A stretch of 57,729 bases of DNA from Methanococcoides sp. (GTDB lineage Archaea > Halobacteriota > Methanosarcinia > Methanosarcinales > Methanosarcinaceae), in assembly GCA_021108275.1 (NCBI GenBank), contig JAIORD010000026.1:1-57729 (forward strand), written 5' to 3'. The position numbers and the translations under genes are program-made. The stretch's first letter is position 1, and every line of letters starts with the position of its first letter. Below, piece by piece: positions 8,516-17,101 of this stretch. Below the pieces are notes generated by a model. It was not told the origin of the DNA. It did not search any database and was given only the letters and a program-made list of their open reading frames with translations.

Positions 8516-9622
8516 TCATTTTACGAAATCGATCCCGTATTTCCGCGTAACGTTCTTGGAGTTCCCACTTCCATAGATCTGTGGGGACCTCACACCAGTA
8601 ACGACAAGCATAGTACGCACTGCATTTTCAAGATCAGGGTCCACCTGGGCACCCCAAATCAACCTTGCATTCGGATCGATCCTGCTATATACTTCCTGAA
8701 CAACGCTCTCAGCCTCTGCGATAGTCATATCCGGACCACCGACCACATTCACAAGAGCAGATGTCGCACCGGAGATGTCCACATCAAGAAGTGGACTCCT
8801 TAATGCTTTCTGAACAGACTCAACGGCCTTGTTCTCACCATCAGCCTCACCAAGACCTATCATTGCAACGCCACCGTTTTGCATAACGGTCCGTACATCA
8901 GCAAAATCAAGGTTCACAAGACCCGGTTTTGTAATAAGCTCTGTAATGCCTTTCACAGCCCTCATCAGAACCTCATCGGAAACCTTGAACGCTGCCTGCA
9001 ATGGCAACCTTGGAACAACCTCAAGAAGTTTATCGTTCGGAACGACAATGACAGTATCAGCGACATCCCTGAGCCTTTCAAGACCTGCTTCTGCGTTCTC
9101 ACGCCTTACATGCCCCTCTACGGAGAATGGAAGAGTGACCACAGCGATCGTCAAAGCACCAGCATCCCTTGCAGCCTCTGCGACAACTGGAGCGGAACCT
9201 GTTCCGGTACCGCCACCAAGGCCTGCAGTAATGAACACCATATCGGAGCCATCCACTATCGAACGCACCTCATCGATGCTCTCAAGTGCAGCATCCTCAC
9301 CGATCTGAGGCAGACTACCTGCACCAAGACCCCTTGTCTTCTTCTTACCAATAAGGATCTTCCTTTCGGTAGTAACATTCAGGAGATGCTGAGCATCCGT
9401 GTTCACAGCAACGACTTCAGCACCTTTGATGCCTTCCTGTTGCATACGCTGAGCGCTGTTCGAACCCCCTCCGCCACATCCTACAACCTTGATGTTAGTC
9501 TGCAGATCTTTCAGCATTGCCTCAAGTTCCGCATTAACATTATCAGATTGTGAAACGTCGCTGGAATGGATTTGCGTCTCTTCTACAGATCGAGCTAATG
9601 CCTCTTCTACTATGGATTTCAT
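8516..9622 (-). CDS. ftsZ: Cell division protein FtsZ (tubulin-like GTPase)
   Basis: 368 residues. GTP-binding signature [11 protein letters not shown]-terminal loop [10 protein letters not shown] and T7-loop region [11 protein letters not shown] are present, so polymerisation-coupled GTP hydrolysis should be intact. About 35 variable N-terminal residues precede the core. The position in front of secE-spt5-rpl11 matches archaeal FtsZ1. A strong GGAGG sits seven bases before ATG 9622, and CTATATAT about 60 bases upstream can act as TATA box. A gap of about 190 bases before secE has no gene. Confidence 0.95.
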   Translation of the reverse strand: MKSIVEEALARSVEETQIHSSDVSQSDNVNAELEAMLKDLQTNIKVVGCGGGGSNSAQRMQQEGIKGAEVVAVNTDAQHLLNVTTERKILIGKKKTRGLGAGSLPQIGEDAALESIDEVRSIVDGSDMVFITAGLGGGTGTGSAPVVAEAARDAGALTIAVVTLPFSVEGHVRRENAEAGLERLRDVADTVIVVPNDKLLEVVPRLPLQAAFKVSDEVLMRAVKGITELITKPGLVNLDFADVRTVMQNGGVAMIGLGEADGENKAVESVQKALRSPLLDVDISGATSALVNVVGGPDMTIAEAESVVQEVYSRIDPNARLIWGAQVDPDLENAVRTMLVVTGVRSPQIYGSGNSKNVTRKYGIDFVK

Positions 9623-9713
9623 AATATATCCTCCACTATAGCAACATGATCAAATGTATGGAATATTGATATTCGTAATATATAGAGATTAGTATTATAT
9701 TTATCTACATCGT

Positions 9714-11153
9714 TTAAAGGATGTCATTCCTTAAAACAAGACTCTTCCGTGTCCCCTCATAGACCATTTCTGGCCGGATAGTATTTCCTTCGACCATAAC
9801 TGACTGACCTTTTGCCAGTTTCCCAAACATAGGACCGGAAGGAACTCCACACTTTCGCGCAAGTTCAGGACTGAATCTCTCAATTGTAATATGCAACACA
9901 TTTTCTTCGAAAACATATTCAGTATCATAACGCCCTTTTAGTATTTTAATGCATTCATCTACAATAAAGGAAAGGAAGTCCTCTGCATCACGATTCCAGA
10001 AAGTATAGAAATGATTTGATATTGTTGCATCATCGCGTTCCGAATAGACAACATTCGACGTATTAAGCAACCTTTTCACACCACCTACATCAACAGACCG
10101 TACCAATTTGAGAAGTTCATTGTCAACTACAACAGTAACAACATTAGACACATCGAACTCAAAAATATCGCAAGCATTCTCACTCAACTTATCTTTCATC
10201 CCAGCAGGGACCTTAACCCGCCCGGAAAGACCCTCATCCCGAACCTTATGCCAAAATATCCTGAAAACATCCCAGCAGACCCCATCCATCTCTTTGATGT
10301 CACTTTCCCTCAATACCTCAAGCCCACATTCATCTGCAAGCACATTGATCCGATTCTTCTCCTCAGATGACATCGCCTTCCTGTCACAATACACAAGATC
10401 TGTACCCGACCTCTCAACTGCCTTCCTGAACATATCCCCATCAACAAATTGAAGCTGATAGTTCGGGAAATTATGACCGAACGAAACATCCGAGCCCAGA
10501 ACGATCCCGGATTGTCTTGCAGCGTAGTGCCCACCCCCAAATCCAAGAGCCACAGGACAACTTCCAGGCCTCACGGAAAGGATAGAACGTGCAACGACCT
10601 CCCCTGCATCCCGATCGACCCACTCGACCCCAGAACTACCTATCTCCGCATAGACCGAAGGAACATCAAGGTCAGAAGGTCCATGATGAGTGGACTCCAT
10701 TGAAACATCGAAACCGATGCCATCCGACAGCTCGGCCATATTCCTAAGCAAGCAGCGGAGCGCGAACGGAGCAGCCTTAGAAAGCTCACCAGGATACCCA
10801 CCAAAATCAGCAGAACCTGGATTCCCCGTAAAGTGTGCGGTCAAAAGCCGCCTGCCATCAGCACTTTTATGTTTGGAAGCGAAAATGAGAAGATCGCATG
10901 GCAAACCTGCCTCTTTGATCTTCCTGTCGATCCCATCCTGATAGACATGATGTTCAGTAACCTCGACAATATGAAAATTCCCACTCCGATACACCGCAGA
11001 AAGATCATCAAAGATACCATCTGGAACACTCATTTCGACCCAATCTCTGAGCTTTAGCAAATGCTCTTTTATATTCTGACTTGCCGGGTCCACAGTAGAA
11101 CAAACTATAACAATACTCATACCAGCGATCTGAACCTCATTATCTTCTGTCAT
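9714..11153 (-). CDS. dtdA: D-aminoacyl-tRNA deacylase, archaeal type
   Basis: 479 residues. The sequence MSIVIVCSTVDPASQNI, FASKHKSADGRRLLTAHFTGNPG and ALGFGGGHYAARQS are typical of archaeal/plant DtdA (former DUF516), a zinc enzyme that removes D-amino acids from mischarged tRNA. The deacylase core fills roughly the first 270 residues; the rest is a less conserved extension that ends in a segment probably engaging tRNA. Start ATG 11153 is chosen because GGAG stands eight bases upstream; a later ATG at 11120 (MSIVIV) is possible. Confidence 0.88.
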   Translation of the reverse strand: MTEDNEVQIAGMSIVIVCSTVDPASQNIKEHLLKLRDWVEMSVPDGIFDDLSAVYRSGNFHIVEVTEHHVYQDGIDRKIKEAGLPCDLLIFASKHKSADGRRLLTAHFTGNPGSADFGGYPGELSKAAPFALRCLLRNMAELSDGIGFDVSMESTHHGPSDLDVPSVYAEIGSSGVEWVDRDAGEVVARSILSVRPGSCPVALGFGGGHYAARQSGIVLGSDVSFGHNFPNYQLQFVDGDMFRKAVERSGTDLVYCDRKAMSSEEKNRINVLADECGLEVLRESDIKEMDGVCWDVFRIFWHKVRDEGLSGRVKVPAGMKDKLSENACDIFEFDVSNVVTVVVDNELLKLVRSVDVGGVKRLLNTSNVVYSERDDATISNHFYTFWNRDAEDFLSFIVDECIKILKGRYDTEYVFEENVLHITIERFSPELARKCGVPSGPMFGKLAKGQSVMVEGNTIRPEMVYEGTRKSLVLRNDIL

Positions 11154-11276
11154 AAAAATAACTCCAATACACAATATTTTATTAACTCTTTTTCACTTCA
11201 TAGGTCTTCACGAACGAACACCCATCCCATTAAGAAATGATAATTAATGGACTCTCACAATATTTCTGAAACATTA

Positions 11277-12071
11277 TCACTCTTTGACCATGTCGAACGC
11301 CCAACGGCTAATACTCGGCGCAATATTTCCACACCTTCGATGTTCAACAACATCAAGCCCCATATCAGAATACCCTTCCACCAATCCCTCTATTTGAGAT
11401 CGTTTCTTAAAAGTATAAAAATGAACATTCCCACCCTTTCTCACAAAAGGTAACAACTTCTCAAGAAAACCATCCATTCCATAAGGAGTGGGAATAATCG
11501 CACGGTCGAGCCGAGCCTTAAGAAAACTGCCAATGTCCGATGCATCCCCCAGAATGGGATGAATGTTCTCACCAACTTGGTTCAACCGCACATTCTCAAA
11601 AAGCCACCTACATGCATGAGGGTTCTTTTCAATTGCAACCACTTTTGCACCCTTTGCTGCAGCAGGTATAGCAAAAGGACCAATGCCACAGAACGGAACA
11701 ATGACATCTTCACCTGCTCTCACTTTTGAGGACACCCTCTGCCTTTCGAACGCAAGCCTCCCGTTAAAGAAAACGTCACGCAGGTCCATCCTATAACTGA
11801 AACCAAACTCTTCATGAGTGGTGACCGGAGCGTCCCCCAACAAGACCTCGAACCCGGCAACCCGATGCTCACCTTCAAGTCTGGTGATCTTATTGAGCAC
11901 TCCCCGAATATTCCCCCTCATTGAAGCGATATGTTCTGCCACAGGTAATTTGTAAAGCTCCAGCTCAGCAGGAACCGAAACGACCGCAATATCTCCGACA
12001 ATATCGAATCGCTTGGGAACCTGACCAAGAAGCTCTTCAGGAATGCCAGCTATTTTTTGGACCATGCTCAT
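11277..12071 (-). CDS. Trm5/TYW2-family SAM-dependent tRNA methyltransferase-like protein
   Basis: 264 residues from ATG 12071, which has GGTGG eleven bases upstream; a GTG at 12086 overlaps that site and is less likely. The N-terminal part resembles the D2 region of Trm5 (PKRFDIVGDIAVVSVP), followed by a Rossmann fold with SAM loop PFCGIGPFAIPAAAKGAKVVAIEKNP. Trm5 and TYW2 act on G37 of tRNA-Phe. The usual Asn-Leu-Pro motif after strand 4 is replaced by IIPTPYG, so this is a divergent member whose substrate cannot be fixed. It follows the ALDH gene on the same strand by 25 bases. Confidence 0.75.
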   Translation of the reverse strand: MSMVQKIAGIPEELLGQVPKRFDIVGDIAVVSVPAELELYKLPVAEHIASMRGNIRGVLNKITRLEGEHRVAGFEVLLGDAPVTTHEEFGFSYRMDLRDVFFNGRLAFERQRVSSKVRAGEDVIVPFCGIGPFAIPAAAKGAKVVAIEKNPHACRWLFENVRLNQVGENIHPILGDASDIGSFLKARLDRAIIPTPYGMDGFLEKLLPFVRKGGNVHFYTFKKRSQIEGLVEGYSDMGLDVVEHRRCGNIAPSISRWAFDMVKE

Positions 12072-12096
12072 TGAATGAATATCCACCTGCAGTTTA

Positions 12097-13461
12097 TTAA
12101 AACAACACAGTAGACCTGACGTTCATGAATTCATAGAACCCGAATCGAGAGAGTTCCCTCCCAATGCCACTTTTCTTGACCCCGCCAAACGGCAGGTCAG
12201 CTTCCGGTTTGAAAAAACCATTCACCCCAACTACCCCGGACTCTACCTTAGACGCAAGGAATGACGCATTCTCCTTATCGCTGCACCAGATACTTGCGCC
12301 CAGACCAAACTCTGTGGCGTTGGCAACCTTCAGAGCTTCCAGCCCATCCTCCACTGAGATTATCGGGGCCACCGGACCAAACGTTTCCTCCTTCATGACC
12401 TGCATATCAAGAGAAACGTTAGAAAGCACCACAGGAGAGAAATAATACCCATCGCCCTCCATCCTACCGCCTTCAAGTTCCACTTTTGCACCCATCGAAA
12501 CGGCATTCTTTATCTGGCCTTCGAGCAATGAGACCTGCCCCTCACGTACAAGAGGACCAATATCTGTTTCCTTGTCTAGAGGGTCGCCTATTTTGAGCTT
12601 ACGTGTGTATCCCACAAATGCAGAAGTGAACTCATCGACCACGGAACTTTCAATGATGAAACGTTTGGAAGAGATACATGTCTGTCCGGAATTGAGGAAC
12701 CTCCCGGCAACCCCTGCCTTCGCAGCCTTTTCAATGTCTGCGTCCTCCAGCACAATGAAAGGGTCGCTTCCTCCGAGTTCCAGCACACATTTCTTAATGT
12801 TGCGACCGGCGACCTCAGCAACCTTCTGGCCGGCAGGCAAACCCCCTGTAAAGGATACCGCTGCGACCTCCGGCCTTGAGATCAATGAAGAAGCAGTGGG
12901 TCCATCCACAAGAAGGGTCTGGAAAACACCTTCAGGAAATCCGGCCTTCTCAAAAACTGATTCGATCTTAAGCGCACACATGGGAACATAACCGGAGTGT
13001 TTTAGCACCATGGTGTTCCCGCCTGCAAGAATATGGGAAGCAGCACTCAATACCTGCCAGAGAGGGAAGTTCCAGGGTTTGATGGCAAGCACTACCCCCA
13101 TTGGCTCGTAGGAGATAAAGGAGGAAGGACTCTCCTTCACAATATCAGGCTCAAGGAAAGAACAGATATTAGCAGCAAAGTGGTCGAACATGCTGGCACA
13201 TTTCTCAACCTCTGCAAGTGCCTGCCTTATAGGCTTCCCCATCTCCATGGTAATGGTCTCTGCCAGATCCTGTTTATCGTTTCGAAGCACCTTTACAACA
13301 TTTTCAAGATACACAGCCCTTTCAGCACCCTCCAGAGATCTCCAGTACTGGAATGCTTCGCTCGATCTTTTAAGAATAAGGTCTACCTTATCAGGAGAAT
13401 GAAATTCGAATTCACCATTAACAGTCCCATTTGCAGGATTGATCGATGTTATTTTTTTCAT
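12097..13461 (-). CDS. NAD(P)-dependent aldehyde dehydrogenase (succinate-semialdehyde type)
   Basis: 454 residues, slightly short for the superfamily. Visible are the Pro-Trp-Asn oxyanion region (AIKPWNFPLWQ), the nucleotide site SFTGGLPAG, the general base in LELGGSDPFIV and the nucleophile in NSGQTCISSKR. It oxidises an aldehyde to an acid; best general resemblance is to the GabD group, but the substrate is uncertain. Its stop lies 25 bases before the Trm5-like gene, so the two are probably co-transcribed. Confidence 0.88.
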   Translation of the reverse strand: MKKITSINPANGTVNGEFEFHSPDKVDLILKRSSEAFQYWRSLEGAERAVYLENVVKVLRNDKQDLAETITMEMGKPIRQALAEVEKCASMFDHFAANICSFLEPDIVKESPSSFISYEPMGVVLAIKPWNFPLWQVLSAASHILAGGNTMVLKHSGYVPMCALKIESVFEKAGFPEGVFQTLLVDGPTASSLISRPEVAAVSFTGGLPAGQKVAEVAGRNIKKCVLELGGSDPFIVLEDADIEKAAKAGVAGRFLNSGQTCISSKRFIIESSVVDEFTSAFVGYTRKLKIGDPLDKETDIGPLVREGQVSLLEGQIKNAVSMGAKVELEGGRMEGDGYYFSPVVLSNVSLDMQVMKEETFGPVAPIISVEDGLEALKVANATEFGLGASIWCSDKENASFLASKVESGVVGVNGFFKPEADLPFGGVKKSGIGRELSRFGFYEFMNVRSTVLF

Positions 13462-13553
13462 GGAGGATAGTTAATTCTGATTTGATTTAAATAAGTGGGA
13501 TGGAAGCTAACATTTAAATATGAGATTACTGATTAGAGGGCGGAGGTACTTAG

Positions 13554-13967
13554 TTGATCAATATCCCATATAGGCCACTTTCCGCAGCTAGATAGGCATT
13601 AGCGATCTGGATGGTCGGTTTTATCTGGGAGAGCATAGTGCACATTACACCTGCGCTTTCAGCGATCCCATCAATAGAATATATCTCAAAAACACCTGCT
13701 ATAGCTTTACCTCTACTCGTAATCCTGCCGATCCTTACAATATATCTCACAAAGACATATCTCAAGGATACAAAGGACAAAGTCGAAGAAGCAAAATTGC
13801 TTGGCATCACATTTCTTAGTGTGAATCTGGCACTTGACCTTGCGATGTACCTGATGATATACGACAAAAGTTACCTCCCATATCTCTTGATATGGATACA
13901 CTACGCATTGTTACTGGCAATTCCTTACTATATAGGAAAACGCATTCAGGCATCGGAAATGGCATAA
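13554..13967 (+). CDS. Small membrane protein with in-frame TAG, candidate pyrrolysine protein
   Basis: A perfect GGAGGT stands six bases before a TTG at 13554. This frame runs 13 codons (MINIPYRPLSAAR), meets TAG at 13593-13595, and continues in the same frame for 123 codons to TAA. Reading TAG as pyrrolysine gives 137 residues with about four transmembrane segments, the first being ALAIWMVGFIWESIVHI right after the TAG. A TATA-like TTTAAATA lies about 40 bases before the TTG. Without read-through, translation would have to begin at ATG 13611, which has no good ribosome binding site and cuts into the first helix. The family is not recognised. A nonsense mutation in a decaying gene is the main alternative. 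Confidence 0.55.
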
Positions 13968-14007
13968 AGCGAATACATATAAATGCCTTCACTTCAAATA
14001 TATTGAT

Positions 14008-14934
14008 ATGCAGCAATTACTTGATACTGCGGAAAAGATTCGCACGATGGAAATAAGGGGAGCCGGAAGGATAGCTGAAGCAGCATCTGCAGCCCTTCGT
14101 GATTATGTGCTCGGGATTAAAGTGACGAACATCAAGGACTTTAATAAAAAGGTAGATGAAGCTGCCAGCATACTTATCCAGACCAGGCCCACAGCAGTAT
14201 CCCTCCCGAATGCAGTCCAGCTTACAAAGCGCCACACTGCGACCGAAGTATCAGAAGCAAGGGAAGAGATTCTCCGTAACGCTGACAAGTTCCTGGAACA
14301 GGCAGGCAAGGCCCTTGAGAAGATGGGGGAGATCGGTGCAAAGAGGATACGCGACGGCGATGTCATAATGACACACTGCAATTCCCATGCTGCCCTTTCG
14401 GTAATAACAACCGCTTTTGAACAGGGTAAGGACATATCCGTCATTGCCACAGAATCAAGACCAAGAAGGCAGGGCCTCATTACCATAAAGGAACTTAACG
14501 ATCATGGCATCCCAACCACGCTGATCGTGGATTCCGCAGTAAGATATTGTATGAAGGATGTTGACACCGTAATAGTAGGCGCTGATGCAATAACCATCAA
14601 CGGTGCACTCGTGAACAAAGTGGGTACATCCCAGCTTGCACTTGCTGCAAATGAGGCAAGGAAGAACCTCTTGTGTGTGGCAGAGACTTTCAAGTTCAGC
14701 CCGAAGACCATCTATGGAGATCTTATCGATATTGAGGAAAGGTCACCGGAAGAGGTTATCGACACCGAGGTTCTTGCAGGAATGCCAAATGTGAAGGTCA
14801 AAAATCCCGCATTCGACATAACCCCTGCAGAGTATATTGACATGATAATAACAGAGGTAGGTGCATTCCCGCCACAGATGGCCTACACCATCATCAAAGA
14901 GCACCTCGGATGGGAATTTACAAAAATGGGATGA
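14008..14934 (+). CDS. Ribose-1,5-bisphosphate isomerase (eIF2B-related)
   Basis: 308 residues. The eIF2B alpha/MtnA fold is seen throughout; the active-site Cys (THCNSH, C124) and Asp (VGADAITING, D193) are 69 residues apart, as I recall for the Thermococcus R15P isomerase. The enzyme converts ribose 1,5-bisphosphate to ribulose 1,5-bisphosphate in the archaeal AMP pathway, feeding type III Rubisco. The ATG follows CATATAAATG (a TATA box) by only about 30 bases, so the mRNA is probably leaderless. It shares no operon with its neighbours. Confidence 0.92.
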   Translation: MQQLLDTAEKIRTMEIRGAGRIAEAASAALRDYVLGIKVTNIKDFNKKVDEAASILIQTRPTAVSLPNAVQLTKRHTATEVSEAREEILRNADKFLEQAGKALEKMGEIGAKRIRDGDVIMTHCNSHAALSVITTAFEQGKDISVIATESRPRRQGLITIKELNDHGIPTTLIVDSAVRYCMKDVDTVIVGADAITINGALVNKVGTSQLALAANEARKNLLCVAETFKFSPKTIYGDLIDIEERSPEEVIDTEVLAGMPNVKVKNPAFDITPAEYIDMIITEVGAFPPQMAYTIIKEHLGWEFTKMG

Positions 14935-14941
14935 AAAGGTG

Positions 14942-14964
14942 AAAGGTCTCAAAGGAGACCTTTT
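14942..14964 (+). terminator. Hairpin terminator between converging genes
   Basis: AAAGGTCTC-AAAG-GAGACCTTT (9-bp stem) followed by a T, just after the isomerase stop. It overlaps the last codons of the converging membrane-protein gene. Confidence 0.7.
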
Positions 14965-15710
14965 ACATCATTATCGATTGACTGTTTAGCCTCATCCAGT
15001 TCATCAACGAACTTAAGCCCGGTATCATCAAGCTTTTCTGAAACTGCAGACCAGAGGAGCTCATAGCTCGAGCCTTCTTCCACACCCAAATCAGCATTCT
15101 TCCTGTTAGCTGTTTCAAATATCTGTTCCTTAAGGTCTTTCCTATATCGTTCTATATCACGTGAGAACTCATCCCTTAGCTTGTCCACCTGCCCAACTAC
15201 CCTCCTTTGAGTAGAACGGATACCTATAGAAGAAAGATAACTTGTCCAGGTAGCTCCAATAACAAATGACTCTAAAAAATTGGACACGCCTTCAGAAATG
15301 AACGTGATATTTACCTGACCGGAAAGAAGGGTTCCAAATACGCCGCCCAGAACAATATAAAAAAAGAATCCGAGCCCGCGAGAGAGGAGCTGACCATTCT
15401 TTATCTCCTTTTCCAGAACATGCAAACGGACCCTTTCAGCTTCTACTTCCGTCAGATAGCTTTCCAATACCCCGGACAGGACCTGTGCATCATCGGATAA
15501 CGAAGCAGAACTCAATCGATCCTGCAAAGAATCTATGTCCGACTCGGTTTTCTCTATATGCTTGCGATGTCTGCGAGCTTCTCTTTGCATATCAGAAATA
15601 TCATAAAGAGGACGGAATTCAGGAATGGCCACATCCTTGGATATATAAACCAGCAATAGAGCACCAAACGCACCAAAAAGGAACGTTCCGAACTGAGCAC
15701 CTTCCAACAT
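14949..15710 (-). CDS. Membrane protein with coiled coils, unknown function
   Basis: 253 residues. One helix at the N-terminus (FGTFLFGAFGALLLVYI), a long heptad-rich stretch at about 40-120 (QREARRHRKHIEKTESDIDSL), two more hydrophobic helices around 125-165, then a second charged helical region. No catalytic motif. It lies 26 bases downstream of sppA on the same strand, so a shared transcript and an envelope role with SppA are plausible but not shown. Confidence 0.65.
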   Translation of the reverse strand: MLEGAQFGTFLFGAFGALLLVYISKDVAIPEFRPLYDISDMQREARRHRKHIEKTESDIDSLQDRLSSASLSDDAQVLSGVLESYLTEVEAERVRLHVLEKEIKNGQLLSRGLGFFFYIVLGGVFGTLLSGQVNITFISEGVSNFLESFVIGATWTSYLSSIGIRSTQRRVVGQVDKLRDEFSRDIERYRKDLKEQIFETANRKNADLGVEEGSSYELLWSAVSEKLDDTGLKFVDELDEAKQSIDNDVKGLL

Positions 15711-15736
15711 CCATATCCCCCAGAGATGAACTTACA

Positions 15737-16969
15737 TCATTCGATCAAATATCCCACCGGACTTTCAGTATAATAACTCGCTAGCTGCTCTGCAGCCTGT
15801 GAGGACATCGTTTCTTCCGAACCGAACAGTATGCTTGAAAGAGATGGTTTGTTAATATAATAGACCACAGGTTCACCCTCGATACCACCAAGTTCAGCCG
15901 CTGCATCAATGGCATCATAGAAATTACCAAGCTCATCCACAAGCCCGAGCTTCTGTGCTTCCTTACCAATGTAGATACGACCATCTGCAATATCTTTCAC
16001 TTCACCCTTTGTCATATTACGGTTTTCAGCAACACTGGTAACGAACAGATCATAGACATCAAGCACAACATTATCCACATATTCTTTCTCCTCAGGAGTA
16101 AGTCCCCTCCAATCGCCACCCACGTCCTTGAATGAACCCGATTTGGAGACATAGAACTCAATACCTTCTTCATCGTAGTACGCAGACCTATTTGTGTAGA
16201 CACTGATGACACCGATACTTCCAGTGGTCGTGGAAGGATTTGCAACAATGAGATCCGCAGGTGCAGAGATATAATATGCAGCACTCGCCGCCACGTCACC
16301 CATGGAGATGACCACAGGGATACCCATATCCTGCACTCTCTTGATCTCAGTGACTATCTCTTCTGCGGCCACAGGGGATCCACCACCGCTATTTACTCTA
16401 AGTACAATGGCTTTTACACTATCGTCCTCGGTTGCTTTACGCAGACTGTTACAGACATCTTCAGAAGTAGCATAACCAAAGCCAGAGGGGAGGTTTCCTG
16501 TCAGCATGAAACCCTGCACATAGATAACTGCGACCCTCTCATCGGTAGTATAGAGGTCCCCGCCGAATGACAGATAGATAACTGCGAAACTGCCGCCTAT
16601 AATTAACATCAGTACTGAGATGACCGCAATATATTGCCATTTGCGGTCCTTCTTTTCAGGAGTTGCGTGCTGGGGCGGTTCCCTGGATGACATCGGTTCA
16701 TTTCCATATGGAACCCTTTTATCCCCCATATCTACGTAAGGGACCTTCTTCAAAGTACCAGCATCCGAGGGTTCGGAAGTATCCACAACAACATTATCCA
16801 CTGAGCCCCCTTGCTCATGAACATTGTCCAGTATCTCCGTATATTCAGGCTCCGGCGAATATTCCAATGCACCAAGATCGGGAGTTCCCAATACGGATTC
16901 TTCAAGGAGCTCTTCCATAAGCTCATTTTTATCCTCATTCTCATTTTTTGGATCTGTGTTATAGCTCAT
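15737..16969 (-). CDS. sppA: Signal peptide peptidase SppA (family S49)
   Basis: 410 residues. A long acidic cytoplasmic region (about 1-125) precedes one transmembrane helix (WQYIAVISVLMLIIGGSFAVI) and an S49 domain. The nucleophile is in ISMGDVAASAAYYIS and the catalytic Lys is probably in VSKSGSFKDVG. The enzyme degrades leftover signal peptides in the membrane with the active site outside. The acidic N-terminal extension is longer than in bacterial short forms. Divergent from metG, sharing the 16970-17101 promoter region. Confidence 0.92.
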   Translation of the reverse strand: MSYNTDPKNENEDKNELMEELLEESVLGTPDLGALEYSPEPEYTEILDNVHEQGGSVDNVVVDTSEPSDAGTLKKVPYVDMGDKRVPYGNEPMSSREPPQHATPEKKDRKWQYIAVISVLMLIIGGSFAVIYLSFGGDLYTTDERVAVIYVQGFMLTGNLPSGFGYATSEDVCNSLRKATEDDSVKAIVLRVNSGGGSPVAAEEIVTEIKRVQDMGIPVVISMGDVAASAAYYISAPADLIVANPSTTTGSIGVISVYTNRSAYYDEEGIEFYVSKSGSFKDVGGDWRGLTPEEKEYVDNVVLDVYDLFVTSVAENRNMTKGEVKDIADGRIYIGKEAQKLGLVDELGNFYDAIDAAAELGGIEGEPVVYYINKPSLSSILFGSEETMSSQAAEQLASYYTESPVGYLIE

Positions 16970-17101
16970 CCAACACCTCTAATATATATTGTAAATTGTA
17001 CCTGACCATTCAAAAAGCTTCTCTTATGGACACATATAAGCGAAATATATTTTATGATTGCACACTATGCAAAAGAAAACTAATGATCATGGAGACCAAT
17101 A

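Noticed and set aside
8829-9553. Long plus-strand frames opposite ftsZ
   Set aside because: They lie fully within ftsZ, whose GTPase motifs are unambiguous; the frames have odd composition and no start signals.
13550-13867. Minus-strand 105-codon frame opposite the TAG-containing gene
   Set aside because: Ser/Ile-rich with no start signal; the plus-strand frame has a promoter, a strong ribosome binding site and membrane-helix pattern.
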